A stretch of 13,889 nt of DNA, from the NCBI GenBank assembly GCA_900770265.1, contig CAAGJR010000163.1, positions 1 through 13,889 of the forward strand. Reading direction: 5' to 3'. A program made the position numbers and the translations under genes. This DNA is from an uncultured Acidaminococcus sp. (GTDB lineage: Bacteria; Bacillota; Negativicutes; Acidaminococcales; Acidaminococcaceae). The notes beneath the pieces were generated by a model. The model was not told where the DNA came from. It did no database searches and saw only the letters and a list, made by a program, of their open reading frames with translations. Position 1 is the stretch's first letter. Each line of letters opens with the position of its first letter. Positions 4,212-12,672 of this stretch are shown piece after piece.

Positions 4212-5363
4212 ATGAGAAAATCCAATTGCCTGGCGATGATCCTGGCCGGTGGCAAAGGCAGCCGCCTGGGCGTATTGACGAAAGACCTGGCCAAACCGGG
4301 CCTGCTGTTCGGCGGCAAATACCGCATTATCGATTTTCCGTTGAGCAACTGCCGGAACTCCGGCATCTCCACCGTAGGCATCCTGACCCAATACCAGCCG
4401 CTGGAACTGAACTGGTACATCGGTAACGGCGGTAACTGGAACCTGGATTCCGACAACGGGGGGACCTTCGTACTGCCGCCCTATCAGAGCGACGGGGGCA
4501 GCAACTGGTACCGGGGCACCGCTGACGCCATCTACCAGAACCTGAACTTCGTGGACATGGTGGGGGACGACTACGTGCTGATCCTGTCCGGGGACCACAT
4601 CTACTCCATGGACTACGCCAAGATGCTGAACTTCCACAAAAAGCACAAGGCCCAGGTCACCATCGGCACCATCCGGGTTCCCTGGAGCGAAGCCAGCCGC
4701 TTCGGCATCATGGTGGCCGACGGCCAGATGAAGATCACGAAATTCCAGGAAAAACCGGCCAAACCGGAAAGCAACCTGGCTTCCATGGGCATCTACATCT
4801 TCAACCGGGGCATCCTGGAACAGTACCTGAAGGCCGACGCCGCCGACGAAAAGAGCGACCACGATTTCGGCAAGAACGTGATCCCCGCCATGCTGCATGA
4901 CCAGCTGGCCCTGTACGCCTATCCGTTCGAGGGCTACTGGAAGGACGTGGGCACCATCGACAGCCTGTGGCAGGCCAACATGGACCTGCTGGCCGACGAA
5001 CCGCCCATCGACCTGCGGAACAAGGAATGGCGCATCTATTCCGGCAACCTGAACTTCCCGCCCCATTTCATCGGGCCCAAGGGTTCCGCCAAGAGCTCCC
5101 TGGTGGCCGAAGGCTCCGAAGTGCTGGGCACTGTGACCAACTCCGTCATCTTCTATGACGTGATCATCAAGGAAGGGGCCAAAGTGACCAATTCCGTGAT
5201 CATGCCCGGTACGGTGGTGGAAAAGGACGCCGTAGTGGACAAGGCCATCCTGGGTGAGCACTGCGTCATCGAAGCCGGTGCCACGTTCCACAATGCGGAC
5301 GGCAGCGTGGCCGTCCTGGGCCGCAACGGCCGGTGCAGCAAAGCAGCCAAGGAGGGGAAATAA
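4212..5363 (+). CDS. glgC: Glucose-1-phosphate adenylyltransferase, catalytic subunit
   Basis: This enzyme makes ADP-glucose and pyrophosphate from ATP and glucose-1-phosphate, the committed step of bacterial glycogen synthesis, in the cytoplasm. The 383-residue protein has an N-terminal nucleotidyltransferase fold. It carries the nucleotide loop AGGKGSRL (12-19), AKPGLLFGGKYRIIDFPLSN (27-46), the metal-binding Asp128 in SGDHIY and the sugar-phosphate Lys181 in QEKP. WKDVGT lies at about 243-248, and a C-terminal left-handed beta-helix of hexapeptide-like repeats spans about 290-360. All residues expected of an active GlgC are present. The start has AAAAGGAGG (4196-4204) 7 bases upstream. It is the first gene of the operon and glgD begins 2 bases after its stop, which supports a GlgC/GlgD hetero-oligomer as described for other Firmicutes. 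Confidence 0.95.
   Translation: MRKSNCLAMILAGGKGSRLGVLTKDLAKPGLLFGGKYRIIDFPLSNCRNSGISTVGILTQYQPLELNWYIGNGGNWNLDSDNGGTFVLPPYQSDGGSNWYRGTADAIYQNLNFVDMVGDDYVLILSGDHIYSMDYAKMLNFHKKHKAQVTIGTIRVPWSEASRFGIMVADGQMKITKFQEKPAKPESNLASMGIYIFNRGILEQYLKADAADEKSDHDFGKNVIPAMLHDQLALYAYPFEGYWKDVGTIDSLWQANMDLLADEPPIDLRNKEWRIYSGNLNFPPHFIGPKGSAKSSLVAEGSEVLGTVTNSVIFYDVIIKEGAKVTNSVIMPGTVVEKDAVVDKAILGEHCVIEAGATFHNADGSVAVLGRNGRCSKAAKEGK
5349..5357 (+). promoter_or_regulatory. Ribosome-binding site of glgD inside the glgC 3' end
   Basis: AAGGAGGGG lies 8 bases before the ATG at 5366 and overlaps the last codons of glgC. It fixes the glgD start, ruling out the in-frame ATG at 5333, and implies translational coupling. 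Confidence 0.75.
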
Positions 5364-5365
5364 CC

Positions 5366-6472
5366 ATGACCAGAGAAATGATCGGACTCATCAATATGCG
5401 CAATGCCCAGCCCCTGAAGGAAATCAATGATGCCCGGCCGGTGACCAGCATCCCCATCGGCGGCAAATACCGGCTCATCGACTTCACCCTGAGCAACATG
5501 GTGAATGCCGGCATCACCACCGTAGGGCTGCTGCTGCCCCACCAGTCCCGCTCCATCCTGGACCACATCCGGTCCGGCCGGGAATGGGGCCTGGCCCACA
5601 AAGGCGACGGCCTGTTCTACCTGCCCGAGGAAAACGGCAAGGAAAGCGAAGGGGACATCGACACCTACTACAAGAACCTGACGTTCGTCCGGCGGGGCAA
5701 GAGCAAATACCTGCTGCTGTCCAGCGGCAACATGGTCATCAACATCGACTATGAGGAAGCCCTCCACTTCCACCGGAAACACAACGCCGACGTGACCCTG
5801 ATCTACCAGAAGGTACCGGCGGCCACGGAAAAAGAAGGCTACACCCTGACGCTGAACGACAAGGACCGGGTGCTGGAGCTGAACAAACCGGCCACCCTGG
5901 CGGAAGGCGACAACAAGTTCCTGGGCTGCATCCTCATCGATTGTGAAATTTTCCAGGATTCCATTGAAAAATCCTACGCGGAAGGCTATCATCATTTCAT
6001 CGGAGATGTACTGGCCAGGAACCTGAAACGGCTGCGGGTATTCGGCTACGAGTTCAAAGGCTACGCCAAACGGGTCCATGACGTGGAAAGCTACTTCCAG
6101 GTGAACATGGACCTGCTGGACCCAAAGACCTGGCGGGAACTGTTGAACCCCAACCCCCAGCACCGGATCTACACGAAGATCAACGACGAAGCCCCGGCCA
6201 AGTACATGGAAGAAGCCAAAGCGACCAACAGCCTTGTGGCCAACGGCTGCATCATCGAAGGCACGGTGGAGAACTCCATTTTCTTCCGCCGGGTGAAAGT
6301 GGGCAAGAACGCCGTGGTGCGTAACAGCATCATCATGCAGTACACGGAAATCGGTGATGATGCCCGGCTGGACCATGTAATCTGCGACAAGAACACGGTC
6401 ATCCAGCCGGAAGCGGCTCTTTCGGGCACGGAGGAACAGCCCCTGTGCATCGGCAAGAAAGCCGTACTGTAA
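5366..6472 (+). CDS. glgD: GlgD, non-canonical regulatory subunit of ADP-glucose pyrophosphorylase
   Basis: The 368-residue protein is a GlgC paralogue with the same fold: IGGKYRLIDFTLSN (31-44) aligns with GlgC GGKYRIIDFPLSN, and the C-terminal beta-helix is retained. The catalytic features are lost. The N-terminus is MTREMIGLINMRNAQPL, with no glycine-rich nucleotide loop. The metal-binding Asp of SGDH is replaced by Asn122 in SSGNMV. The EKP sugar-phosphate motif reads NKP at 173-175. This is the usual state of GlgD in Firmicutes, where it is not needed for catalysis itself but alters activity and allosteric response of GlgC in a mixed tetramer. The start is set by the internal AAGGAGGGG site. 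It lies between glgC (2-base gap) and glgP (24-base gap) in the operon. Confidence 0.93.
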   Translation: MTREMIGLINMRNAQPLKEINDARPVTSIPIGGKYRLIDFTLSNMVNAGITTVGLLLPHQSRSILDHIRSGREWGLAHKGDGLFYLPEENGKESEGDIDTYYKNLTFVRRGKSKYLLLSSGNMVINIDYEEALHFHRKHNADVTLIYQKVPAATEKEGYTLTLNDKDRVLELNKPATLAEGDNKFLGCILIDCEIFQDSIEKSYAEGYHHFIGDVLARNLKRLRVFGYEFKGYAKRVHDVESYFQVNMDLLDPKTWRELLNPNPQHRIYTKINDEAPAKYMEEAKATNSLVANGCIIEGTVENSIFFRRVKVGKNAVVRNSIIMQYTEIGDDARLDHVICDKNTVIQPEAALSGTEEQPLCIGKKAVL

Positions 6473-6496
6473 GAAAGGAATGAAAAGAACAGGCCT

Positions 6497-8932
6497 ATGA
6501 AAAAGTGGCACGACAAAGAGGAATTCAAAGCATTATTTACCGAGAAGGCCCATATCCTGTGGGAAAAGGAAGTACAGGACATGACCCGGACCGAGGTGTA
6601 CCAGACCCTGGCTTTCATGATCCGGGACCTGGTCAGCGACGACTGGGTGGCCACGAACCGGCGGTATGACGAGGAAAAAGCCAAACAGGTGTATTATTTC
6701 TCCATTGAATTCCTGATCGGACGGCTGCTGGATTCCAACCTGATCGGGCTGGATATGGAGGATCTGTGCCGGGAAGGCCTGGCCGACCTGGGCTGGGACC
6801 TGGACCAGGTGATCCCTGCAGAACGGGACCCGGGCCTGGGCAACGGTGGTCTGGGGCGTCTGGCAGCCGGGTTCATCGACTCGCTGGCGGCGCTGCAGAT
6901 GCCGGGCCACGGCAACAGCATCCGCTACCAGTACGGCCTGTTCAAGCAAAAGATCATCGACGAACAGCAGGTGGAGCTGCCCGACAACTGGCTGGTGGAC
7001 GGCTACCCCTGGGAAGTGAAGAAGGTGGACAAGGCCGTGTACGTGCGGTTCGGGGGCAATGCCTATATGCGTCCGGACGGCCACGGCGGCCTGGAATGTG
7101 TCCATGAGAAATATGACACCGTACGGGCCGTGCCCTACGATGTACCCATCATCGGCTACCACAACGACACGGTGAACACCCTGCGGCTGTGGCGGGCCGA
7201 GTATTCCCGGGAGGAAGTGTACCGGGAACTGACCATCGGCGACCGGCACCGGGCCTTCCGTTACAAGGACAACGTGCAGCAGATCTCCCGGTTCCTGTAC
7301 CCGGACGACAGCACGGAGGAAGGCCGCCGGCTGCGGCTCATGCAGGAATACTTCTTCGTCAGTGCCGGCATCCAGAGCATCGTCCGCCATTACAAGAAGA
7401 AATACGGCAAGAGCCTGTACGACTTCCATAAATACGTGGCCATCCACATCAACGACACCCATCCGGCCCTGGCCATCCCCGAACTCATGCGCATCCTCAT
7501 GGATGACGAGGGGCTGAGCTGGGATGCGGCCTGGGAAGTGACCACGAAGACCATGGCCTACACGAACCACACGGTCCTGCCGGAAGCCATGGAAAAATGG
7601 GACATCCCCCTGTTCAAGAGCCTGCTGCCCCGCATCTACCTGATCATCGACGAGATCAACCGCCGGTGGCTGGAAGAAGTGCGGGAAGTGTTCCCCGGCG
7701 ACGAGGAAAAGGCCAGAGGGGTGGCCGTGCTGTGGGACGGACAGGTCCACATGGCCCATCTGGCCGTACTGGGCAGCCACAGCGTGAACGGGGTGGCAGA
7801 GATCCATTCCCAGATCCTGAAGGATTCCACGCTGCACCCGTTCTACACCTGTTTCCCCCAGCGGTTCTCCAACAAGACCAACGGCATCACCCATCGCCGC
7901 TGGCTCATCCAGTCCAACCCCCAGCTGTCCGGCCTGCTGGACGACTGCATCGGGGACGGCTGGCGCCAGGACCCGGCGAAGCTCATCGATTTCGAGCCCT
8001 ATGCCACGGATCCGGAGGTGCAGGAACGGCTGGGCCGCATCAAACGGGCCCGGAAGGAAGTACTGGCAAAGTATATTGAAAAGACCACCGGCATCGCCGT
8101 GGATCTGGATTCCATCTTCGATGCCCAGGTGAAGCGCATCCATCTGTACAAGCGCCAGACCCTGAACATCCTCCACGTGCTGCACCAGTACCTGCAGCTG
8201 CGGGACCATCCGGAAAAGACCATCCTGCCCCATACGTACCTGTTCGCCGGCAAGGCGGCCGCCAGCTACGGGGAGGCCAAGGAGACCATCCGGCTCATCA
8301 ATGTGGTGGCCCGGCTGGTGAACAGCGACCCCCGGGTGAGCAAGCTCATGAAGGTGGTGTTCCTGGAGAACTACGACGTGTCCCTGGCCCAGCTGATCAT
8401 GCCGGCCACGGACGTGAGCGAACAGATTTCCACCGCCGGCAAGGAAGCGTCCGGCACGGGCAACATGAAGTTCATGATGAACGGGGCCATCACCCTGGGT
8501 ACCATGGACGGGGCCAATGTGGAGATCCACCGGGAGGTGGGGGACGACAACTGCGTGATCTTCGGTCTGCGGGCCGAGGAGGTCATGGCCTACTACCACA
8601 ACGGCAACTACTCCTCCTGGTCCATGTACACCGGCGACCCTGACATCCATCGGCTGATGGACGACCTGGTGAACCTGAAACTGGGGGGCGAGCATTTCGG
8701 CATGCTGTACGATTCGTTTCTGGACCGGAACGACGAATATTTCGTGCTGAAGGACTTCAAGCCCTACTGTGCCGCCCAGGAGGAAATCGACCGGCGGTAT
8801 AAGGACCAGAAGGGCTGGCGGAAATCCAGCGCCATCAACATCGCCCATTCCGGCTATTTCTCCACGGACCGGACCATCCGCCAGTACGCGGACGACATCT
8901 GGCACATCAAGCCGGTGGGCCTGAAAAAATAA
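6497..8932 (+). CDS. glgP: Glycogen/starch/maltodextrin phosphorylase (GT35)
   Basis: This cytoplasmic pyridoxal-phosphate enzyme phosphorolyses alpha-1,4 glucan from non-reducing ends to glucose-1-phosphate. The 811-residue protein has the usual length of bacterial phosphorylases. Visible signatures are YYFSIEFLIGRLL (about 66-78), ERDPGLGNGGLGRLAAGF, AIHINDTHPALAIPELMR and KTMAYTNHTVLPEA. The PLP-binding segment EASGTGNMKFMMNGA has the Schiff-base lysine at 658. The ribosome site is weak: AAAGGAA ends 16 bases before the ATG. A six-codon frame (MKRTGL, 6480-6500) ends in TGA overlapping the start as ATGA, which may couple translation to glgD. Its location between synthesis genes means degradation and synthesis enzymes are made together, so control is probably allosteric. 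A glgP versus malP distinction cannot be made from sequence alone; context favours glgP. Confidence 0.94.
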   Translation: MKKWHDKEEFKALFTEKAHILWEKEVQDMTRTEVYQTLAFMIRDLVSDDWVATNRRYDEEKAKQVYYFSIEFLIGRLLDSNLIGLDMEDLCREGLADLGWDLDQVIPAERDPGLGNGGLGRLAAGFIDSLAALQMPGHGNSIRYQYGLFKQKIIDEQQVELPDNWLVDGYPWEVKKVDKAVYVRFGGNAYMRPDGHGGLECVHEKYDTVRAVPYDVPIIGYHNDTVNTLRLWRAEYSREEVYRELTIGDRHRAFRYKDNVQQISRFLYPDDSTEEGRRLRLMQEYFFVSAGIQSIVRHYKKKYGKSLYDFHKYVAIHINDTHPALAIPELMRILMDDEGLSWDAAWEVTTKTMAYTNHTVLPEAMEKWDIPLFKSLLPRIYLIIDEINRRWLEEVREVFPGDEEKARGVAVLWDGQVHMAHLAVLGSHSVNGVAEIHSQILKDSTLHPFYTCFPQRFSNKTNGITHRRWLIQSNPQLSGLLDDCIGDGWRQDPAKLIDFEPYATDPEVQERLGRIKRARKEVLAKYIEKTTGIAVDLDSIFDAQVKRIHLYKRQTLNILHVLHQYLQLRDHPEKTILPHTYLFAGKAAASYGEAKETIRLINVVARLVNSDPRVSKLMKVVFLENYDVSLAQLIMPATDVSEQISTAGKEASGTGNMKFMMNGAITLGTMDGANVEIHREVGDDNCVIFGLRAEEVMAYYHNGNYSSWSMYTGDPDIHRLMDDLVNLKLGGEHFGMLYDSFLDRNDEYFVLKDFKPYCAAQEEIDRRYKDQKGWRKSSAINIAHSGYFSTDRTIRQYADDIWHIKPVGLKK

Positions 8933-8958
8933 GCATTTGAGTTAGGGAGGCATGGACC

Positions 8959-10935
8959 ATGAAGCGCAGCGCCATTGATGAATACAGTACGTTCCTGTAC
9001 CATCAGGGAACGAATTATGAAAGCTACCGGCTGTTCGGGGCTCATTTCACCGTGTACAAACGGAAGCCCTGCGTGCGCTTTGCCTTATGGGCACCTCATG
9101 CGCAGAAAGTCAGTGTAGTGGGGGATTTCAACGGCTGGGACCCGGCCGCACACCCTATGGAAAAAAGTCCCCTGGGCAACGGGGTGTGGGTGGCCTACAT
9201 CCCGGGCCTGAAGGAAGGGGACCTGTATAAATACGCCATCACCACGGCCAGCGGGGAAGAGATTTTGAAAAGCGATCCCTATGCCTTCTGGTCGGAAGTG
9301 CGGCCCAACACGGCCAGCCGGCTGACGAAGCTCACGTACCGGTGGCACGACCAGAAATGGCAGAAGGAGCGCCCAGCCTACGATTCCTACCATAACCCCA
9401 TGCTGACGTACGAAGTCCATCTGGGCTCCTGGCGGCGGGGCGAGGAGGGGCGGCTGCTGACGTACCGGGAGATCGCCCCCCAGCTGGTGGACTATGTGAA
9501 GGAGATGCATTACACCCACATCGAGCTCATGCCCCTGTGCGAGTATCCCTTCGACGGCTCCTGGGGCTACCAGGCCACGGGCTATTTCTCCGCCACCAGC
9601 CGCTACGGCAAGCCGGAGGACTTCATGTACCTGGTGGACCTGTGCCACAAGAACGGCATCGGTGTGATCCTGGACTGGGTACCCGGCCATTACTGCCGGG
9701 ACGCCCACGGGCTGCGGCTGTTCGACGGGGAACCCTGCTACGAATCGGGCAACCCGAACCTGGCCGAGAACAAGGAATGGGACACCATGAACTTCGACTA
9801 CGGCCGTACGGAAGTGCAGTCGTTCCTGATCTCCAGCGCCCTGTTCTGGCTGAAGGAGTTCCACCTGGACGGGCTGCGCATCGACGCCGTGGCCAACATG
9901 CTGTACCTGGACTACGGCAAGAAGCCCGGGGAATGGACGCCCAACAGGAACGGCGGCCACGAGAACCTGGAAGCGGTGGCCTTTTTGCAGAAGCTGAACA
10001 CCGCCGTGTTCCAGGAAGTGCCCAGTGCGCTCATGATCGCCGAAGAATCCACGGCCTGGCCCATGGTGACCCGGCCGGTCAGCGACGGCGGCCTGGGCTT
10101 CAACTACAAATGGAACATGGGTTGGATGAACGACATGCTGGAATACATGAGCATGGATCCTCTGTTCCGGAAAGACCATCAGAATCTCATTACGTTCTCC
10201 CTGTGCTACGCGTTCTCGGAGAACTTCATCCTGCCCCTTTCCCATGACGAAATGGTCCATGGGAAGAAATCCCTGCTGGACAAGATGCCGGGGGACTACT
10301 GGCAGAAGTTTGCCGGCCTGCGGGCCTTCTACGGCTACTGGATGACCCATCCGGGCAAGAAGCTGCTGTTCATGGGCGCCGATTACGGCCAGTTCATCGA
10401 ATGGAAGTACGACGACAGCCTGGACTGGCACCTGCTGAAGTATCCCATGCACGCGGCCATGCACAAGTACGTGCAGACCCTGAACGGATACTACGGTGCC
10501 CATAAGGAGCTGTGGGAGGAAGACTACGACTGGAAGGGCTTCCAGTGGATCAGCTGTGACGACTGCGACAACAGCGTCATCGCGTTCTACCGGCTGGCCA
10601 AGGACGGAAAGACCATGACGGTGGTGGTGTGCAACTTCACCCCGGTGGTCCGCCACAACTACCGGATCGGGGCACCCCGGCCCGGCGTGTATCAGGAAGT
10701 ATTGAACAGCGACGCCACCGAGTTCGGCGGTTCGGGCGTGCTCAACAGCGGGGATCTCATCACCGAAGCGATCCCCATGCACGGGCGGCCCCAATCCCTG
10801 GAACTGACCCTGCCGCCGCTGGGTACCATTTATTTACAGCTTGTAAAGGAAGGTGAACCGAATGAGAACCCTGAAGACAAAAAAGACCCGCGCCCGGCGG
10901 AAGCTGGTAAAGCGGGAAGTGCAGATAGAGACTAA
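8959..10935 (+). CDS. glgB: 1,4-alpha-glucan branching enzyme (GH13_9) with an extra C-terminal tail
   Basis: The enzyme cuts alpha-1,4 glucan chains and re-attaches them by alpha-1,6 bonds. The 658 residues hold an N-terminal CBM48-like domain (about 30-130, with VRFALWAPHAQKVSVVGDFNGW), a (beta/alpha)8 GH13 barrel and an all-beta C-terminal domain. Catalytic residues are Asp309 in LRIDAVANMLY, Glu362 in MIAEES and Asp430 in LSHDEMVHGK; their spacings of 53 and 68 equal those of the E. coli enzyme. The start at 8959 follows AGGGAGG by 8 bases. The family normally ends near the segment GTIYLQLV; here about 28 residues, rich in Glu, Asp, Lys, Pro and Ala, follow and overlap the start of glgA in another frame by 74 bp. 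Whether the tail has a role is unknown; it may simply be read-through created by the overlap. Confidence 0.95.
   Translation: MKRSAIDEYSTFLYHQGTNYESYRLFGAHFTVYKRKPCVRFALWAPHAQKVSVVGDFNGWDPAAHPMEKSPLGNGVWVAYIPGLKEGDLYKYAITTASGEEILKSDPYAFWSEVRPNTASRLTKLTYRWHDQKWQKERPAYDSYHNPMLTYEVHLGSWRRGEEGRLLTYREIAPQLVDYVKEMHYTHIELMPLCEYPFDGSWGYQATGYFSATSRYGKPEDFMYLVDLCHKNGIGVILDWVPGHYCRDAHGLRLFDGEPCYESGNPNLAENKEWDTMNFDYGRTEVQSFLISSALFWLKEFHLDGLRIDAVANMLYLDYGKKPGEWTPNRNGGHENLEAVAFLQKLNTAVFQEVPSALMIAEESTAWPMVTRPVSDGGLGFNYKWNMGWMNDMLEYMSMDPLFRKDHQNLITFSLCYAFSENFILPLSHDEMVHGKKSLLDKMPGDYWQKFAGLRAFYGYWMTHPGKKLLFMGADYGQFIEWKYDDSLDWHLLKYPMHAAMHKYVQTLNGYYGAHKELWEEDYDWKGFQWISCDDCDNSVIAFYRLAKDGKTMTVVVCNFTPVVRHNYRIGAPRPGVYQEVLNSDATEFGGSGVLNSGDLITEAIPMHGRPQSLELTLPPLGTIYLQLVKEGEPNENPEDKKDPRPAEAGKAGSADRD
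10845..10853 (+). promoter_or_regulatory. Ribosome-binding site that fixes the glgA start within glgB
   Basis: AAAGGAAGG ends 8 bases before the ATG at 10862. The in-frame GTG at 10853 overlaps this site and is too close to use it. No comparable site lies before the conserved LKVLFVASEA segment further downstream. Confidence 0.65.
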
Positions 10936-12484
10936 GGAAGGGCTGACACCGACGGTCAGCGAACCGGCCACCCCGGCTCCTGCAAAGGCAGCTGCGGAAA
11001 CGCCGAAAGCCGCTCCCAAAGCGGAAGCGCAGGCTCCCCAGGCAGCACCGCTGAAAGTGCTGTTCGTGGCTTCGGAAGCCGTGCCCTTCATCAAGACCGG
11101 TGGCCTGGCCGATGTAATGGGGGCCCTGCCCCGGGAACTGGCCGCCAAAGGCCTGGATGTACGCCTGGTCATCCCCAAATACAGCAAGATCGGCCAGGAA
11201 TGGAAGGACAAGATGAAGGAAGTGGTGCGGGGACAGGTGAACCTGGCCTGGCGTCAGCAGTACTACGGCGTGGAGGAAGTGCAGCTGGACGGCGTGACCT
11301 GCTACTTCATCGACAACGAATACTACTTCAAGCGGGACAAGCTGTACGGCTTCGGGGACGATGCCGAACGGTTCGCCTACTTCTGCCGGGCCGTGCTGAC
11401 CATGCTGCCCAGGGTGGGCTTCCATCCCGACGTGCTGCACTGCAACGACTGGCACACGGGCCTCATGGGCGTGTACCTGAAGGAAGACTTCCAGCATGAT
11501 CCCTGGTACCAGGGCATCAAGGTGGTGTACACCATCCACAACCTGAAATACCAGGGCATCTACGACCGGAGCATCATGAGCGACATCATCGGCCTGCCCC
11601 AGGAGCTGTTCGACAACGGCAACCTGGAATGTAATGGCTGCGTGAACTACATGAAGTCCGGCCTGGTCTATGCGGACCAGATCACCACCGTAAGCCCCAC
11701 CTATGCCAAGGAGATTACGTATCCCTACTTCGGCGAAGGGCTGGATGGCTACATCCGGGACCACCAGGACAAGGTGACGGGCATCATCAACGGCCTGGAC
11801 ACCCGGGCCTATGACCCGGCCACGGACCCGTACATCAAGGCCCAGTATACGTTGCAGAACGTGCGGGCGGCCAAGCGGGTGAACAAGGATGCCCTGCGGG
11901 CGCAGCTGGGCCTGCGGGTGAAGCGCGGCGTCCCCATGCTGGCCATGGTGACCCGCCTGACGGAAAGCAAGGGCCTGGACCTGGTGACCCGGATCATGGA
12001 CGAACTGCTGGACGAAGACGTGCAGCTGGTGGTGGTAGGTACCGGCGACGCGGAATACGAGGATTATTTCCGGGGCCTGGCCCAGCGCCATCCCACGAAG
12101 TGCTCCGCCCAGATCCTGTTCAACGAAGCCCTGGCCCATCAGGTGTATGCGGCGGCGGACATGTTCCTGATGCCGTCCCGGTACGAGCCCTGCGGCCTGA
12201 GCCAGCTCATTGCCCTGCGCTACGGCACCATCCCGGTGGTGCGGGAGACCGGCGGCCTGAAGGACACGGTACAGCCCTACGACAAGTACACGAAGCAGGG
12301 CAACGGGTTCACGTTCGCCGATTACAACGCCCATGAGCTGCTGTTCACCACGAAGCGGGCCATGGGGTGCTACGAAGACGCAGCCCAGTGGGATCCCCTG
12401 ATCCACAACGCCATGACCAGCGATTTCGGCTGGGACAAGTCGGCCGAAGCCTACCTGGCGCTGTACAAGAAAGTAACGGAATAA
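10862..12484 (+). CDS. glgA: Glycogen synthase (ADP-glucose, GT5) with a long basic/Ala-Pro N-terminal extension
   Basis: GlgA adds glucose from ADP-glucose to the non-reducing ends of glucan. The catalytic part begins at LKVLFVASEAVPFIKTGGLADV, with the ADP-glucose-binding Lys78 in KTGGL. It continues through HCNDWHTGL, YTIHNLKYQG, ITTVSPTYAKEI and INGLD to the C-terminal Rossmann domain with SRYEPCGLSQLIALRYGTIPVV (Glu442) and RETGGLKDTV. Compared with E. coli GlgA, where the KTGGL lysine is residue 15, this protein carries about 63 extra N-terminal residues. The first 18 or so are strongly basic (RTLKTKKTRARRKLVKR) and are followed by a low-complexity Ala/Pro/Lys linker. The first 74 bp overlap glgB out of frame. 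The start is supported by AAAGGAAGG 8 bases upstream; a later start would give an ordinary-length enzyme but has no ribosome site. It is the last gene of the tight operon. Confidence 0.93.
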   Translation: MRTLKTKKTRARRKLVKREVQIETKEGLTPTVSEPATPAPAKAAAETPKAAPKAEAQAPQAAPLKVLFVASEAVPFIKTGGLADVMGALPRELAAKGLDVRLVIPKYSKIGQEWKDKMKEVVRGQVNLAWRQQYYGVEEVQLDGVTCYFIDNEYYFKRDKLYGFGDDAERFAYFCRAVLTMLPRVGFHPDVLHCNDWHTGLMGVYLKEDFQHDPWYQGIKVVYTIHNLKYQGIYDRSIMSDIIGLPQELFDNGNLECNGCVNYMKSGLVYADQITTVSPTYAKEITYPYFGEGLDGYIRDHQDKVTGIINGLDTRAYDPATDPYIKAQYTLQNVRAAKRVNKDALRAQLGLRVKRGVPMLAMVTRLTESKGLDLVTRIMDELLDEDVQLVVVGTGDAEYEDYFRGLAQRHPTKCSAQILFNEALAHQVYAAADMFLMPSRYEPCGLSQLIALRYGTIPVVRETGGLKDTVQPYDKYTKQGNGFTFADYNAHELLFTTKRAMGCYEDAAQWDPLIHNAMTSDFGWDKSAEAYLALYKKVTE

Positions 12485-12506
12485 AACCCTCCGGGAGGCC
12501 GGGGAC

Positions 12507-12632
12507 GGGCTTACCGGGCGACATGGCGTTCCGCCAGTCTTGGTAAGCCCCTACGGATTTCCTGCCGGCAGTGACAGGTATTTTCCGTAGGGGCGTGCCA
12601 AGGGTCCCGAAGGGATCCCGCCCGGCGCGCCC
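12507..12632. repeat. Family 2 paired-hairpin repeat between glgA and the GH13 gene
   Basis: The left hairpin has arms GGGCTTACC (12507-12515) and GGTAAGCCC (12542-12550), with TGGCG-TTC-CGCCA inside (12524-12536). The right hairpin has arms GGGCGTGCC (12591-12599) and GGCGCGCCC (12624-12632; one G-T pair), with GGGTCCC/GGGATCCC inside. Facing centres GCCCCTACGGA (12547-12557) and TCCGTAGGGGC (12584-12594) are perfect inverted repeats of 11 bp. It is preceded by AAAACCCTCCGG (12483-12494), also seen at 2059-2070. No T-run follows any stem, so this is not a clear terminator of the glg operon. Confidence 0.6.
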
Positions 12633-12672
12633 GCCTCGAACGACTAACAAACGATTGTAAAAGGAGTAACGA

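Noticed and set aside
5333..5365. glgD start at 5333
   Set aside because: It would overlap glgC and lie upstream of the AAGGAGGGG site that serves the ATG at 5366. The added residues translate glgC and the ribosome site.
6533..8905. 790-codon open frame on the minus strand opposite glgP, and similar long frames opposite gldA (910-2013), glgC, glgD, glgB, glgA and the GH13 gene
   Set aside because: Each lies directly opposite a well-recognised gene. High GC at third codon positions removes stop codons from the complementary frame. The translations are His/Val/Gly/Gln-rich and match no family.
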